DNA of 64,000 nt from Myxococcus qinghaiensis (GTDB lineage Bacteria; Myxococcota; Myxococcia; Myxococcales; Myxococcaceae), in NCBI RefSeq assembly GCF_024198215.1, contig NZ_JAKCFA010000018.1, forward strand, positions 186,001 through 250,000, in the 5' to 3' direction. Positions 51,880 through 60,889 of the stretch are shown piece by piece. Below the pieces are notes generated by a model. The model was not told the origin of the DNA, searched no databases, and saw nothing but the letters and a program-made list of their open reading frames with translations. The translations under genes were made by a program, and so were the position numbers. Every line of letters starts with the position of its first letter. Position 1 is the first letter of the stretch.

Positions 51880-52758
51880 TCAGTCCGTGTAGGCGAAGGC
51901 GCGGTACTCGTCGCCGTACGGCTTGTAGACGAAGACGCCGGCGCGGCCGGAGAGGTTGCCCACGGCGACCCAGATGTCCTTCATGTTGCGCAGGTCCAGC
52001 CCGAGCCGGGCGGGGGCCTTGCCGTACTTCTTCTCCATCTCCTCCAGCGTCATCACCTCCACGTCATAGAGGGTGACCAGGTCCGTGCGCTTGAGGCGCA
52101 GCTGCTTCACCCACGCGGCCACCAGCTCCTCTGGCGTTCCGAAGCGCTTCTCCTCGAGCTGGAACGGGTAGAACAGCTCGTTGGCGGTGCTGCGCACATC
52201 CCCCGTCAACAGGCACTGGAAGAGGAAGCGCGCGCTCGTCTTGATGTCGCTCACCTTCACCTCCGTCGCGGACATCGGCGGCGTGTCCGGGACGGGAGGG
52301 CGCACCACGACGTCCGCAGGATTGGGTGCCGGGGGTGGAGCGAGGGTGGGCGCCGTGGCCGTCGCGGGCTTGGGCGTGGGAGGCGCCTCGGCGGGCCTTG
52401 CTGGAGCAGGCGCCTTCTCGGCGGTGGGCCTGGGCGTGGGCGTCGGCGCCTCGGCGGCGGGTTTGGGCGTGGGCGCCGGAGTCTCGGCGGCGGGCTTGGG
52501 CGTGGGCGCCGGAGTCTCGGTGGCGGGCTTGGGCGCGGGAGGCGTCTCGGCGGGCCTGGCCGGGGCGGGGACGCTCTCGGCGGGCTTGGGGACCGGGGCG
52601 GGAGGCGGCTCGGCCTTCGCGGGGGCCTGCCCAGCGGGGGCCTGGACGGCGGGCTCCGGAGTGGGCGAGGGCGCGGCGGCGGGCTCGGGCGTCTCCGGCG
52701 CCTGGGCGAGCGCGGGGGCGGAGAGGGAGAGGATGAGGGCCAGGGACCAGCGACGCAT
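51880..52758 (-). CDS. Secreted protein with Pro/Ala-rich repetitive linker
   Basis: 292 residues. The signal peptide 'MRRWSLALILSLSAPALAQA' is followed by about 140 residues of Pro-Ala-Thr-Lys-Glu low complexity with tandem 'PAPTPKPAAET' units, then a globular C-terminal domain from about residue 160 ('VKVSDIKTSARFLFQCLLTGDVRSTANELFYPFQLEEKRF' to 'NLSGRAGVFVYKPYGDEYRAFAYTD'). The C-terminal domain is presumably periplasmic; I do not recognise it. It is convergent to the aminotransferase and divergent from carB. Confidence 0.8.
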   Translation of the reverse strand: MRRWSLALILSLSAPALAQAPETPEPAAAPSPTPEPAVQAPAGQAPAKAEPPPAPVPKPAESVPAPARPAETPPAPKPATETPAPTPKPAAETPAPTPKPAAEAPTPTPRPTAEKAPAPARPAEAPPTPKPATATAPTLAPPPAPNPADVVVRPPVPDTPPMSATEVKVSDIKTSARFLFQCLLTGDVRSTANELFYPFQLEEKRFGTPEELVAAWVKQLRLKRTDLVTLYDVEVMTLEEMEKKYGKAPARLGLDLRNMKDIWVAVGNLSGRAGVFVYKPYGDEYRAFAYTD

Positions 52759-52908
52759 GCGACCTCCGAGGAGGGGCGGAGCGTAGCAGAGCCTGGGCAC
52801 CGGGCGACGGGGAGTCGGCTGGGAGAACCGGGCGTCCGGGCGGACGGACGTCACGTGCCACATAACATCCGTGCATGCGGAGTCAGACGTTGGTATTGGG
52901 GCGCCCCG

Positions 52909-55900
52909 ATGCCTAAGCGTACCGATATCCGCAAGGTTCTGGTGATTGGCTCGGGCCCGATTGTCATCGGCCAGGCCGTCGAGTTCGACTACTCCGGTAC
53001 TCAAGCCATCAAGGCTCTCCGGGATGAAGGCGTGGAGGTGGTGCTGCTCAACAGCAACCCCGCCACGGTGATGACGGACCCAGAATTCGCCTTTCGCACC
53101 TACATCGAGCCCATCACCGTGGACGCGGCGGAGCGAATCATCGCCGCCGAGCGGCCGGACTCGTTGCTGCCGACGATGGGAGGACAGACGGCGCTGAACC
53201 TGGCCAAGGCCCTGGCCGAGCAGGGCATCCTGGAGAAGTACGGGGTGCGCCTGATTGGTGCCTCGCTGGAGGCCATCAACAAGGCCGAGGACCGGAAGCT
53301 CTTCAAGGCGGCCATGCAGAAGATTGGCGTGGCGCTGCCGAAGAGCGGCTACGCGACGACGCTGGCGGAGGCCATGGCGCTGGTGGAGGAGATCGGCTTC
53401 CCGGCCATCATCCGCCCCTCGTTCACGCTGGGTGGAACGGGCGGTGGCATCGCGTACAACCGCGACGAGTTCGAGAGCATCTGCCGCTCAGGCCTGAAGG
53501 CGAGCCCCAACTCCACCATCCTGGTGGAGGAGAGCGTGCTCGGCTGGAAGGAGTACGAGCTGGAGGTGGTCCGCGACACGGCGGACAACGTCATCATCGT
53601 CTGCTCGATTGAAAACCTGGACCCCATGGGGGTGCACACGGGTGACTCGATTACGGTCGCGCCGGCGCAGACGCTGACGGACCGCGAGTACCAGCGGATG
53701 CGGCAGGCGTCGCTGGCCATCATCCGGGAGATTGGCGTCGACACGGGTGGCTCCAACATCCAGTTCGGCATCCATCCGAAAGATGGCCGCATGGTGGTCA
53801 TCGAGATGAACCCGCGCGTGTCGCGCTCCAGCGCGCTGGCGTCGAAGGCGACGGGGTATCCCATCGCGAAGATCGCCGCGAAGCTGGCGCTGGGCTACAC
53901 GCTGGACGAGCTGCGCAACGACATCACCCGTGACACGCCGGCCTCGTTCGAGCCGACGCTGGACTACGTGGTGGTGAAGATTCCGCGCTTCAACTTCGAG
54001 AAGTTCCCGCACGCGGACCGGACACTGACCACGAGCATGCGCTCGGTGGGTGAGGTGATGGCCATTGGCCGCACCTTCCCCGAGGCGTACATGAAGGCGC
54101 TGCGCTCCATGGAGCTGGGGCGCGTGGGGCTGGAGCCGCCCGAATTGCCCGCGGAGAAGGAGGAGCGCGAGAAGGTGCTGCGCGAGGCGCTGCGGATTCC
54201 GCGCCCCGAGCGGCCCTGGTTCGTGGCCCAGGCGTTCCGCGAGGGCCTGACGGTGGAGGACGTGCACGCGCTGTCGCACATCGACCCGTGGTTCCTGCGC
54301 TACATCGAGATGTTGGTGCGCGAGGGCCAGTCCATCCAGGAGTACGGCCGGTTGGACCAGCTTCCGGACGAGGTGCTCCGGCAGGCGAAGGCGCACGGCT
54401 TCTCCGACAGCTACCTGGGCAAGCTGCTCGGGTATCCGGAGGAGGAGGTGCGGGCGCACCGGCACGCGCGCAACATCCGTCCCGTGTTCAAGCGGGTGGA
54501 CACGTGCGCCGCGGAGTTCGAGGCCTTCACTCCGTACCTGTACTCGACCTACGAGGAAGAGGACGAGGCGCCGCCGACGGACCGCCAGAAGGTGCTCATC
54601 CTGGGCAGCGGGCCCATCCGCATCGGTCAGGGCATCGAGTTCGACTACGCGTGCGTGCACGCGGCCTTCGCGCTGCGCGAGGCCGGGTACGAGACGGTGA
54701 TGGTCAACTGCAACCCGGAGACGGTGTCCACGGACTACGACACGTCGGACCGGCTCTACTTCGAGCCGCTGACGATTGAAGACGTGCTGGAGGTGTCTCA
54801 GCGCGAGAAGCCGGTGGGAGCGATTGTGCAGTTCGGCGGTCAGACGCCGCTGCGAATCTCCGTGCCGCTGGAGAAGGCGGGCCTGCCGATTCTCGGGACG
54901 TCGCCGGACGCCATCGACCGGGCGGAGGACCGCGAGCGGTTCAGCAAGCTGATCGAGAAGCTGGGGCTGACGCAGCCGGAGAACGGGGTGGCGCGCAGCC
55001 ACGCGGAGGCGTTCAAGGTGGCCGAGCGCATCGGCTACCCGGTGATGGTGCGTCCCTCGTACGTGCTGGGTGGGCGCGCGATGGAGACGGTGTACGACGC
55101 GGCCAGCCTGGAGCGGTACATGCGCGAGGCGGTGAGCGCGTCGCCGGAGCACCCGGTGTTGATTGATCGCTTCCTGAAGGACGCGATTGAGGTGGACCTG
55201 GACCTGGTCGCGGACCGGACGGGTGCGGTGATGATTGGCGGGGTGTTGGAGCACATCCAGGAGGCGGGTGTGCACTCGGGTGACGCGGCGGCGACGCTGC
55301 CGCCGCACTCGCTGCCGCCGGACCTGGTGGAGCGGATGAAGGACCAGGCGATTGCGCTCGCGCGGGAGCTGGGCGTGGTGGGCCTGATGAACGTGCAGTT
55401 CGCCATCCAGGGGAAGACCATCTACATCCTGGAGGTGAACCCGCGTGCGAGCCGCACGGTGCCGTTCATCTCGAAGGCCACGGGTGTGGCGATGGCGAAG
55501 ATCGCCGCGCTGTGCATGGTGGGCAAGACGCTGAAGGAGCTCAACGCGACGTCGGAGCCGGAGATGAAGCATGTCGCGGTGAAGGAGAGCGTGTTCCCCT
55601 TCGCGCGCTTCGCGGGCGTGGACGTGATTCTCGGGCCGGAGATGAAGTCGACGGGCGAGGTGATGGGGCTGGCGCAGGACTACGCGTCGGCCTTCGCCAA
55701 GAGCCAACTGGCGGCGGGAGTGAAGCTGCCGAAGAGCGGCAAGGTCTTCATCTCGGTGAAGGATGACGACAAGCCGGCGGTGGTGGACCTGGCGCGGCGG
55801 CTGCGGTCCATGGGGTTCTCGCTCATCGTGACGGCGGGGACGCACAAGTACCTGGCGACGAAGGGAATCGAAGCGCAGGTGGTGCAGAAGGTGAAGGAGG

Positions 55901-56163
55901 GCCGGCCGAACATCGTCGACAAGATTGTCGACGGGGAGATTGTGTTGGTCATCAACACGACCTTCGGCAAGCAGGAGATCTCCGACAGCTTCTCCATCCG
56001 TCGTGAGGCGTTGATGCACTCGGTGCCGTACTACACGACGGTGCAGGCGGCGCGCATGGCGGTGGGCGCGCTGGAGGCGCTCAAGCGCACGGACCTGGAA
56101 GTGAAGCCGCTGCAGGAGTACCTGGGCATCACCAGCACGGTGCCGGGCAAGACCCGACGGTAG
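52909..56163 (+). CDS. carB: Carbamoyl-phosphate synthase large subunit
   Basis: 1084 residues with two homologous ATP-grasp halves. The start 'MPKRTDIRKVLVIGSGPIVIGQAVEFDYSGTQA' and its repeat 'KVLILGSGPIRIGQGIEFDYACVHAAFALR' mark both synthetase units. Metal-binding ends 'VIEMNPRVSRSSALASKATGYPIA' and 'ILEVNPRASRTVPFISKATGVAMA' are intact, and a C-terminal MGS-like allosteric domain follows ('LARRLRSMGFSLIVTAGTHKYLATKGI'). It makes carbamoyl phosphate for pyrimidine and arginine synthesis with CarA, which is not adjacent. ATG 52909 begins the conserved sequence; the long frame upstream is spurious. Confidence 0.98.
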   Translation: MPKRTDIRKVLVIGSGPIVIGQAVEFDYSGTQAIKALRDEGVEVVLLNSNPATVMTDPEFAFRTYIEPITVDAAERIIAAERPDSLLPTMGGQTALNLAKALAEQGILEKYGVRLIGASLEAINKAEDRKLFKAAMQKIGVALPKSGYATTLAEAMALVEEIGFPAIIRPSFTLGGTGGGIAYNRDEFESICRSGLKASPNSTILVEESVLGWKEYELEVVRDTADNVIIVCSIENLDPMGVHTGDSITVAPAQTLTDREYQRMRQASLAIIREIGVDTGGSNIQFGIHPKDGRMVVIEMNPRVSRSSALASKATGYPIAKIAAKLALGYTLDELRNDITRDTPASFEPTLDYVVVKIPRFNFEKFPHADRTLTTSMRSVGEVMAIGRTFPEAYMKALRSMELGRVGLEPPELPAEKEEREKVLREALRIPRPERPWFVAQAFREGLTVEDVHALSHIDPWFLRYIEMLVREGQSIQEYGRLDQLPDEVLRQAKAHGFSDSYLGKLLGYPEEEVRAHRHARNIRPVFKRVDTCAAEFEAFTPYLYSTYEEEDEAPPTDRQKVLILGSGPIRIGQGIEFDYACVHAAFALREAGYETVMVNCNPETVSTDYDTSDRLYFEPLTIEDVLEVSQREKPVGAIVQFGGQTPLRISVPLEKAGLPILGTSPDAIDRAEDRERFSKLIEKLGLTQPENGVARSHAEAFKVAERIGYPVMVRPSYVLGGRAMETVYDAASLERYMREAVSASPEHPVLIDRFLKDAIEVDLDLVADRTGAVMIGGVLEHIQEAGVHSGDAAATLPPHSLPPDLVERMKDQAIALARELGVVGLMNVQFAIQGKTIYILEVNPRASRTVPFISKATGVAMAKIAALCMVGKTLKELNATSEPEMKHVAVKESVFPFARFAGVDVILGPEMKSTGEVMGLAQDYASAFAKSQLAAGVKLPKSGKVFISVKDDDKPAVVDLARRLRSMGFSLIVTAGTHKYLATKGIEAQVVQKVKEGRPNIVDKIVDGEIVLVINTTFGKQEISDSFSIRREALMHSVPYYTTVQAARMAVGALEALKRTDLEVKPLQEYLGITSTVPGKTRR

Positions 56164-56183
56164 GACGCGCTTCGGGATGTACT

Positions 56184-56225
56184 GGACGGCCCCGTTCCCC
56201 TTGTGGGAGCGGGGCCGTTTGCGTT
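56184..56225 (+). terminator. carB terminator, copy 1 of a repeated hairpin
   Basis: ACGGCCCCG...CGGGGCCGT 9-bp stem with further inner pairing (CCC/GGG), followed by TTTGCGTTTC, 20 bp after the carB stop. A 41-bp near-identical copy (one T fewer) is at 57399-57439. Confidence 0.8.
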
Positions 56226-56334
56226 TCGGCGGGGCTTCAATTGAAGTTTTTAAAGGCAAAGCCAATCTGGCGGGAGTTCGGGAGGCGAATGACAAGCGTC
56301 GTGTTGGCGCTCCGGGTAGGGGATACTGGAGCGC

Positions 56335-57114
56335 GTGCGCCCCTTGGTTCTTTCCTGCCTGCTTCTCGCGGTTGCCTGTAACGACCGGACGCCGGTGGCT
56401 GTTGCGCCACCCTCGCCGCCCCCTCCGGTTCGTTCGTTGAACTCCGGGTTGGGAACGTTGGTGTCGGTCGAGCCTGTGCGAATCATGGAGGGGTTCAGGG
56501 TCTGGCGAGACGGTGTGGAGGTCACCATCAAGGATGGGCTGTTGATTCGCGTCGACGGCCTGAGCCCAATGACTTTCCTTCCACGGTCCATCACCCCGCC
56601 GTTGTTGGTGCTGGGGGACAGCATGGGGGAGATGCTGCTTTCTCCTCTGGGAAACGAGGGGCAGGTGGTGCTCCTGATGGACTCACCTCCGCCCGATACG
56701 GAGGTGGCACTCTGGATGACCTCTGAAGGCGTGTCTCCAATGGACCTCAAGGGGGCTGACCTGAAGTCAGAACAGGCCAAGGCGCTGGCCGCCGATGCCC
56801 ACTCCGGCATCAACATCCGCACGCCGCCAGCCAACGAGCCCAGAGCCACCTATCAAACCGAACAAGACCTGATGGAAACCCTGACCTCGATCAGGTTCTC
56901 TCCCGAGATCTGCGCGAGCGTCGGCAAGGAGTGCGGCATCGTGCCTCGGACGGTCTTTGGTCGCATGGACTGTGGGAATTGTCGGTTCGGTCAGGTCTGC
57001 ACGGCGAACAACTTGTGCTGCAAGCCGAAGACCTGTGCGTCGCAGGGACTCAAGTGTGGCCCCTCGACGGATGGGTGTGGCGGTGCGCTCGATTGCGGCC
57101 AGTGCGTCAAGTGA
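56335..57114 (+). CDS. Lipoprotein with DUF2381-like and myxobacterial Cys-rich C-terminus
   Basis: 259 residues. The start is GTG and the signal peptide ends in lipobox 'LAVAC' (Cys near residue 15). The middle ('EGFRVWRDGVEVTIKDGLLIRVDGLSPMTFLPR' and 'PLLVLGDSMGEMLLSPLGNEGQVVLLM') is a predicted beta-rich domain. The C-terminal 65 residues hold two Cys-rich units ('CGIVPRTVFGRMDCGNCRFGQVCTANNLCCKPKTCASQGLKCGPSTDGCGGALDCGQC'-type, read in parts), a repeat common in myxobacterial surface proteins. The DUF2381 resemblance is weak. Function unknown. Confidence 0.8.
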   Translation: MRPLVLSCLLLAVACNDRTPVAVAPPSPPPPVRSLNSGLGTLVSVEPVRIMEGFRVWRDGVEVTIKDGLLIRVDGLSPMTFLPRSITPPLLVLGDSMGEMLLSPLGNEGQVVLLMDSPPPDTEVALWMTSEGVSPMDLKGADLKSEQAKALAADAHSGINIRTPPANEPRATYQTEQDLMETLTSIRFSPEICASVGKECGIVPRTVFGRMDCGNCRFGQVCTANNLCCKPKTCASQGLKCGPSTDGCGGALDCGQCVK

Positions 57115-57200
57115 CGTGGCTGACCGATGACCGAGAAATGTGAGTGCGCGGTCCTACCTCTCCCTGGGCGTATAGAGGGACAGGCCGCTTGGATCTCAGC

Positions 57201-57389
57201 TCAGCGCGCCCGTGCGAAGGTCAGGGTCAGCGACGTGACGGCGGGAGGCATGGACAGGGAGAGGGTCCCTGCCTTGAGCTCTTCCCGACTCAGGGTATGG
57301 CTGAACGTAGTGACTTCGTCATCGAACAGGGTGTCGATGTCGAAGACCTTGATTTCGATCGGGTGGGTGAGCAGCAGCTCCGCCGACAC
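57201..57389 (-). pseudogene. Remnant of a C2-like domain protein (C-terminal fragment)
   Basis: A 62-codon frame beginning GTG: 'SAELLLTHPIEIKVFDIDTLFDDE' and 'VTTFSHTLSREELKAGTLSLSM', ending in a short strand. The 'KVFDIDTLFDDEVTTFSHTLS' pattern resembles the last strands of a C2-like domain (variant of 'VEVFDVDTLFDDDIGS'), but it lacks the first half and has no convincing ribosome-binding site. The sequence just before it is a copy of the carB terminator. It is best read as a decayed fragment; a genuine 62-residue protein is less likely. Confidence 0.4.
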
Positions 57390-57398
57390 GCTGCTACC

Positions 57399-57439
57399 GG
57401 ACGGCCCCGTTCCCCTGTGGGAGCGGGGCCGTTTGCGTT
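57399..57439. repeat. Copy 2 of the carB-terminator hairpin
   Basis: Matches 56184-56225 base for base except for one missing T in the loop. The T-rich side faces the plus strand, although no plus-strand gene ends here; it overlaps the last bases of the SRPBCC gene on the minus strand. Confidence 0.7.
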
Positions 57440-57923
57440 ACCGGGTGCCGCGCACCACGGCGTCTGGAATCCCCAGAGTGGCCGCGGTGGCAATCCTGTC
57501 GAACATCCACCGCGACAGCGGCTCTCCCACTTTCAGCAGCCCCTTCAATTCAATCCGGGCTGTGTAGAGCAGCCGGGTATCTGGCCCCTCGGGTGAGAAC
57601 TGGAGGTGGTCGTGGTAGCGCAGGGTGTTCGTCTCTCCGGCCAGCGCGAGTTCCCGGGACGGCTGGTGGACGACGATTTCATACGGCAACCGTTGTTCAC
57701 CCAGGAGGACTCGCGGCAGCGTGACGCCACACACGCGCGTGTCGTTGGGGAAGAGCCCTCCCCTCAGCATGAACCTCGTGCCGAGTCCGATGGGGCCCTC
57801 CGTCAGCTTCGTGGCTTCATACGTGCGCGGGTCCCACGTCGTCGCGTGACGGAAGTCACTCACGAATGCGAAGGTGACCTCGGGATTCCGACGAACGAGG
57901 AGCGAGGCTTGAAAGAGAGCCAT
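57438..57923 (-). CDS. SRPBCC (START/polyketide-cyclase-like) protein
   Basis: 161 residues. 'MALFQASLLVRRNPEVTFAFVSDFRHATTWDPRTYEATKL' is the start of a SRPBCC helix-grip fold, with 'GLGTRFMLRG', 'YEIVVHQPSRELALAGETNTLRYHDHLQFSPEGPDTRLLYTARIELKG' and a C-terminal long helix 'LSRWMFDRIATAATLGIPDAV'. Such proteins bind hydrophobic ligands or act as cyclases. The stop overlaps a copy of the carB-type hairpin. It lies 28 bp downstream of the SDR gene on the same strand. Confidence 0.85.
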   Translation of the reverse strand: MALFQASLLVRRNPEVTFAFVSDFRHATTWDPRTYEATKLTEGPIGLGTRFMLRGGLFPNDTRVCGVTLPRVLLGEQRLPYEIVVHQPSRELALAGETNTLRYHDHLQFSPEGPDTRLLYTARIELKGLLKVGEPLSRWMFDRIATAATLGIPDAVVRGTR

Positions 57924-57951
57924 GAGCGGTCCTTCGGCTTGGGTTTCAGCG

Positions 57952-58758
57952 CTACTTCGCGGCGCGGCTCATCACGTCCCAATAACTGTGCAAGCCACGG
58001 ATGTGATTGCCACCGTCGACGGATATCGTTTCGCCGGTGATCCACGCGGCATCCTCGCCGCACAGGAAGGAGACGACGCCCGCGACGTCCGCCGGCATGC
58101 CGCAGGCCTTGCCCAAGGGCGTCCGGGCGAGGAACTCCTGGCCCATGACCTCGATGAGCCCCACGCTTTCCGCCAGCGGCGTGCGGATGACGCCAGGTGC
58201 CACCACGTTCACCCGGATGCCATGACGCCCGAGCTCTGACGCGGCAACCTTCGAGAGGTTGGCCAGTCCTGCCTTGGATGCGCAGTAGTGGGCCAATCCA
58301 TCCGTCACGGCGATCTGGTTCAGCGAGGAGATGTTGACCACCACGCCGGGCTGCTGGGCCTGGACGAGCGCCCGTCCGAAGGCCTTCATGAACAGGAAGG
58401 GCCCCTTCAGGTTGGTGGCCATCACCTGGTCGAAGTCCTCGTCCGGGAGATCGAGCAGCGGCGCCAGTGTCGCCGTCCCGGCGTTGTTCACCAGGATGCC
58501 CGGCAAGCCCAGCTCGCGCGTGGCGACCTCGATCCCCCGGGCGACATCCTCCGCCCGGCTCACATCACCCTCGAAGGGCACGGCGCGCGTACGCCCCTCG
58601 GAGATGCGGTTGAGGTCCCTGGCTGCTTCCTCGACCTTCGCGCCCGTCCGGCCAAAGAGGAGCACGTTGGCCCCGTCTCGCATCAAGCGTTCGGCGATGC
58701 CCCGGCCAATGCCCTGTGCGGCCCCCGTCACGATCGCGCTGTTCGATATGAGCTTCAC
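57952..58758 (-). CDS. Short-chain dehydrogenase/reductase
   Basis: 268 residues. NAD(P)-binding 'IVTGAAQGIGRGIAERL', 'LVNNAGTATLAPLL', the catalytic Ser in 'VVNISSLNQIAVTDG', and Tyr-Lys in 'YCASKAGLANLSKV', with 'GIRVNVVAPGVIRTPL' after it. The 'ETISVDGGNHIRG' end is the usual SDR C-terminus. The start is GTG 58758 with AGGGG upstream; the longer frame is not protein-like. The cofactor-proximal 'FGRTG' after the second strand suggests NADP use. Substrate unknown. Confidence 0.92.
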   Translation of the reverse strand: MKLISNSAIVTGAAQGIGRGIAERLMRDGANVLLFGRTGAKVEEAARDLNRISEGRTRAVPFEGDVSRAEDVARGIEVATRELGLPGILVNNAGTATLAPLLDLPDEDFDQVMATNLKGPFLFMKAFGRALVQAQQPGVVVNISSLNQIAVTDGLAHYCASKAGLANLSKVAASELGRHGIRVNVVAPGVIRTPLAESVGLIEVMGQEFLARTPLGKACGMPADVAGVVSFLCGEDAAWITGETISVDGGNHIRGLHSYWDVMSRAAK

Positions 58759-59098
58759 GTTGTCCCCTGATTGGTTGTTGAATTTCCAGTGTAGGCCGGA
58801 ATTCGTGACTCGTGGCCAGTGAGTGGAAAAGCGAAGCGGGGCGATTCCCAAACACCAGTCTTCCGCAATGGCTGGCATCAAGGCCGGCATTGACACTGCA
58901 TCGCGGTTTGCTTCTCCAGGGCGAGGGATTGCGCTGGGTCCCGAGGACCCCTGCCTTCTGGCCGTGGGGCCAGGCCCCACACGGTTGGTGCAGGTCCGGG
59001 CGGCGAGGCGGAAACGCTTCCCGAGGTCCCCTCTGGCGGCTACCGTTGACGCGTTGCTCCGTCCCCCCGTCTGACGCCTCGTCCGAGGAGCCCGCCGC
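58759..59098. other. Divergent intergenic region
   Basis: About 340 bp between the SDR (-) and desaturase (+) genes. Two overlapping open frames exist but look like noncoding shadows. GAGGAG (59085-59090) is the desaturase ribosome-binding site. Promoters for both genes should lie here, but none stood out. Confidence 0.4.
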
Positions 59099-60256
59099 AT
59101 GTCGTCGTCCTTGCCCCCCGCCTTCAATCCCGCGTCCGTGGACGTGGAGGGTTTCCACCGAGAGCTGAAGGCGTTGCGGCAGGAGATCGACGCGAACCTG
59201 GGGGAAGCGGACGCGAAGCACCTTCGTAAAATCGAGCGCTGGGGCCGTGTGAGCACGCTGCTGGGCATCGCCACCTGCTGGCTGGCCCCCAACCCGTTCA
59301 GCGCCGCCGCGCTCAGCCTGGGCCGCTCGACGCGCTGGCTCCTGATGCACCATGTGGGACACCGGGGCTATGACCGTGTCCCGGGCCTCCCCGCGTCACG
59401 GACGGGCAAGGGCTTCGCCAAGGGCGGCCGGCGCTACCTCGACTGGCTCGACTGGATGCTGCCCGAGGCGTGGGTCTTCGAGCACAACGTCCTGCACCAC
59501 TCGCACACCGGCGAAGACGCTGACCCGGACCTCCTGGAGCGCAACGCGGAAGGCACGCTGCGCAACCCGACCCGGCCGCTCGCGCTGCGCTACCTCCAGC
59601 TCACGCTGCTGGCGCTCACCTGGCGTGCCTCGTACTACGCGCCGGAGACGCTCAGTGCCCTGCGTCGCAAGGGCCGCCGCGACGGCGGAGCCCTCACGGG
59701 CGCCGAGTGGAAGGAGCTGCTCCTCCAATGCTACCTGCCGTACGCCGCAGTGCAGTTCGTGCTCTTCCCCGCGCTGTTCCTCGTCATCGGCCCGTGGGCC
59801 GCGTTCAGCGCGTTCTGCAACTCGTTGATGGCGGACGTGCTCACCAGCGTCCACACCTTCCTCGTCGTGGGCCCCAACCACACGGGCGAGGACCTGTACC
59901 GCTTCGACGACAAGCCCGCGAACAAGGGCGAGCGCTACATCCAGCAGGTCATCGGCAGCGCGAACTACCGGACGGGCGGAGACCTGAACGACTTCGCGCA
60001 CCTCTGGCTGAACTACCAGATTGAACACCACATCTGGCCCGACCTGCCGATGCTCAAGTACCGCGAGGTCCAGCCGAAGGTCCGCGCCCTGTGCGAGAAG
60101 TACGGCGTCCCCTACGTGCAGGAGAGCGTCTGGACGCGCGTGCGGAAGATGGTCGACGTGGTGGTGGGGAAGCGGTCCATGCGCAAGCTCGCGCCCCGGG
60201 AGCGCTCGGAAGCGCCCGTGGCCTCCGAGGCGGAGCTCCAGGCCCACGTGGCCTGA
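59099..60256 (+). CDS. Membrane fatty-acid desaturase
   Basis: 385 residues. Three histidine clusters bind the di-iron centre: 'MHHVGHRG' (H84, H85, H88), 'FEHNVLHHSHTGED' (H129, H133, H134, H136) and 'NYQIEHHIWPD' (H310, H311). Hydrophobic segments between them form membrane helices. The QxxHH third box resembles front-end (delta-5/delta-6-like) desaturases, but no N-terminal cytochrome b5 domain is present. It introduces double bonds into membrane lipids or polyunsaturated/branched fatty acids; positional specificity is not predictable. Confidence 0.92.
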   Translation: MSSSLPPAFNPASVDVEGFHRELKALRQEIDANLGEADAKHLRKIERWGRVSTLLGIATCWLAPNPFSAAALSLGRSTRWLLMHHVGHRGYDRVPGLPASRTGKGFAKGGRRYLDWLDWMLPEAWVFEHNVLHHSHTGEDADPDLLERNAEGTLRNPTRPLALRYLQLTLLALTWRASYYAPETLSALRRKGRRDGGALTGAEWKELLLQCYLPYAAVQFVLFPALFLVIGPWAAFSAFCNSLMADVLTSVHTFLVVGPNHTGEDLYRFDDKPANKGERYIQQVIGSANYRTGGDLNDFAHLWLNYQIEHHIWPDLPMLKYREVQPKVRALCEKYGVPYVQESVWTRVRKMVDVVVGKRSMRKLAPRERSEAPVASEAELQAHVA

Positions 60257-60325
60257 GCGGAGCTGTTGCTCGTGAGGGGCGTCGACTCCCGTGGGATTCG
60301 ACGCCCTGGCCTTCACGGCTTCAGC

Positions 60326-60889
60326 TCAGGGACGGCTGGAGCCCTCGAGGATGTGGAGCACGGTGTCGTACAGGGCCTCGGGTGAGGAGTCGTTCCTCAG
60401 GACAACGTCGAACGAGGATCGATCTCGCTCCTTGAGTTCCATCTCGGTGCTGTGTCGAGCCAACGCCCCAGGAGCTCCAGCCCCTGGGCGCTCGATGAGC
60501 CAGATGGAGGCACCCAGCTCCCGTGCCATCTTCCATTCCGCCCGGGTTCTCAAGTCCGTGCAGACCACACGCCCTCCTGAACGAAGGATGGCTTCGACTC
60601 GAAGCCGGAAGGGGCGCAGCCAGACTTCGGAGTCCAGCTCCACGCAGGCCTGCCCGAAGCGTTGATAGAGCTCCCGAGGCATCCGTCCGAACCGAGGGTC
60701 GACTTCATTGCGCCGCTCACCCCAGAGCTGTGCGGGGTCGAGCTGGAGCAGGCCCATCAACGTCCATTTGATCGGGTCCGCGAGGGCCACTCGCTCGTAG
60801 CCATGCTTCGTCGCGAGAAATCCACCCAAGGTGTCCTTGCCCGCTCCAGAGACTCCCGCGAGGCAGATGAGGCTGGGAGGCGTGCTCAT
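60326..60889 (-). CDS. Phage-type deoxynucleoside monophosphate kinase-like, viperin partner
   Basis: 187 residues. The P-loop is 'LAGVSGAGKDTLGGFLA' (residues 12-19 GVSGAGKD), then 'RVALADPIKWTL' (the 'FADPLK'-type NMP site of T4 gp1-like kinases) and 'PRELYQRFGQACVELDSEVWL', matching the 'R-x-x-x-Q-x-x-G' and 'D-x-x-x-W' elements of that family. Its ATG overlaps the viperin stop (60886-60889), so the two are co-translated. Viperins act on nucleoside triphosphates, and CMPK2 is the kinase partner of animal viperin; here the kinase would supply or process nucleotides for the viperin reaction. Confidence 0.85.
   Translation of the reverse strand: MSTPPSLICLAGVSGAGKDTLGGFLATKHGYERVALADPIKWTLMGLLQLDPAQLWGERRNEVDPRFGRMPRELYQRFGQACVELDSEVWLRPFRLRVEAILRSGGRVVCTDLRTRAEWKMARELGASIWLIERPGAGAPGALARHSTEMELKERDRSSFDVVLRNDSSPEALYDTVLHILEGSSRP

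Noticed and set aside
57127..57567. 146-codon plus-strand frame after the lipoprotein gene
   Set aside because: It runs through the repeated hairpin and opposite the SRPBCC gene and has no family-like pattern.
58812..59168. 118-codon frame in the SDR/desaturase divergent gap
   Set aside because: No ribosome-binding site, shadow-like composition, and it overlaps the real desaturase start.
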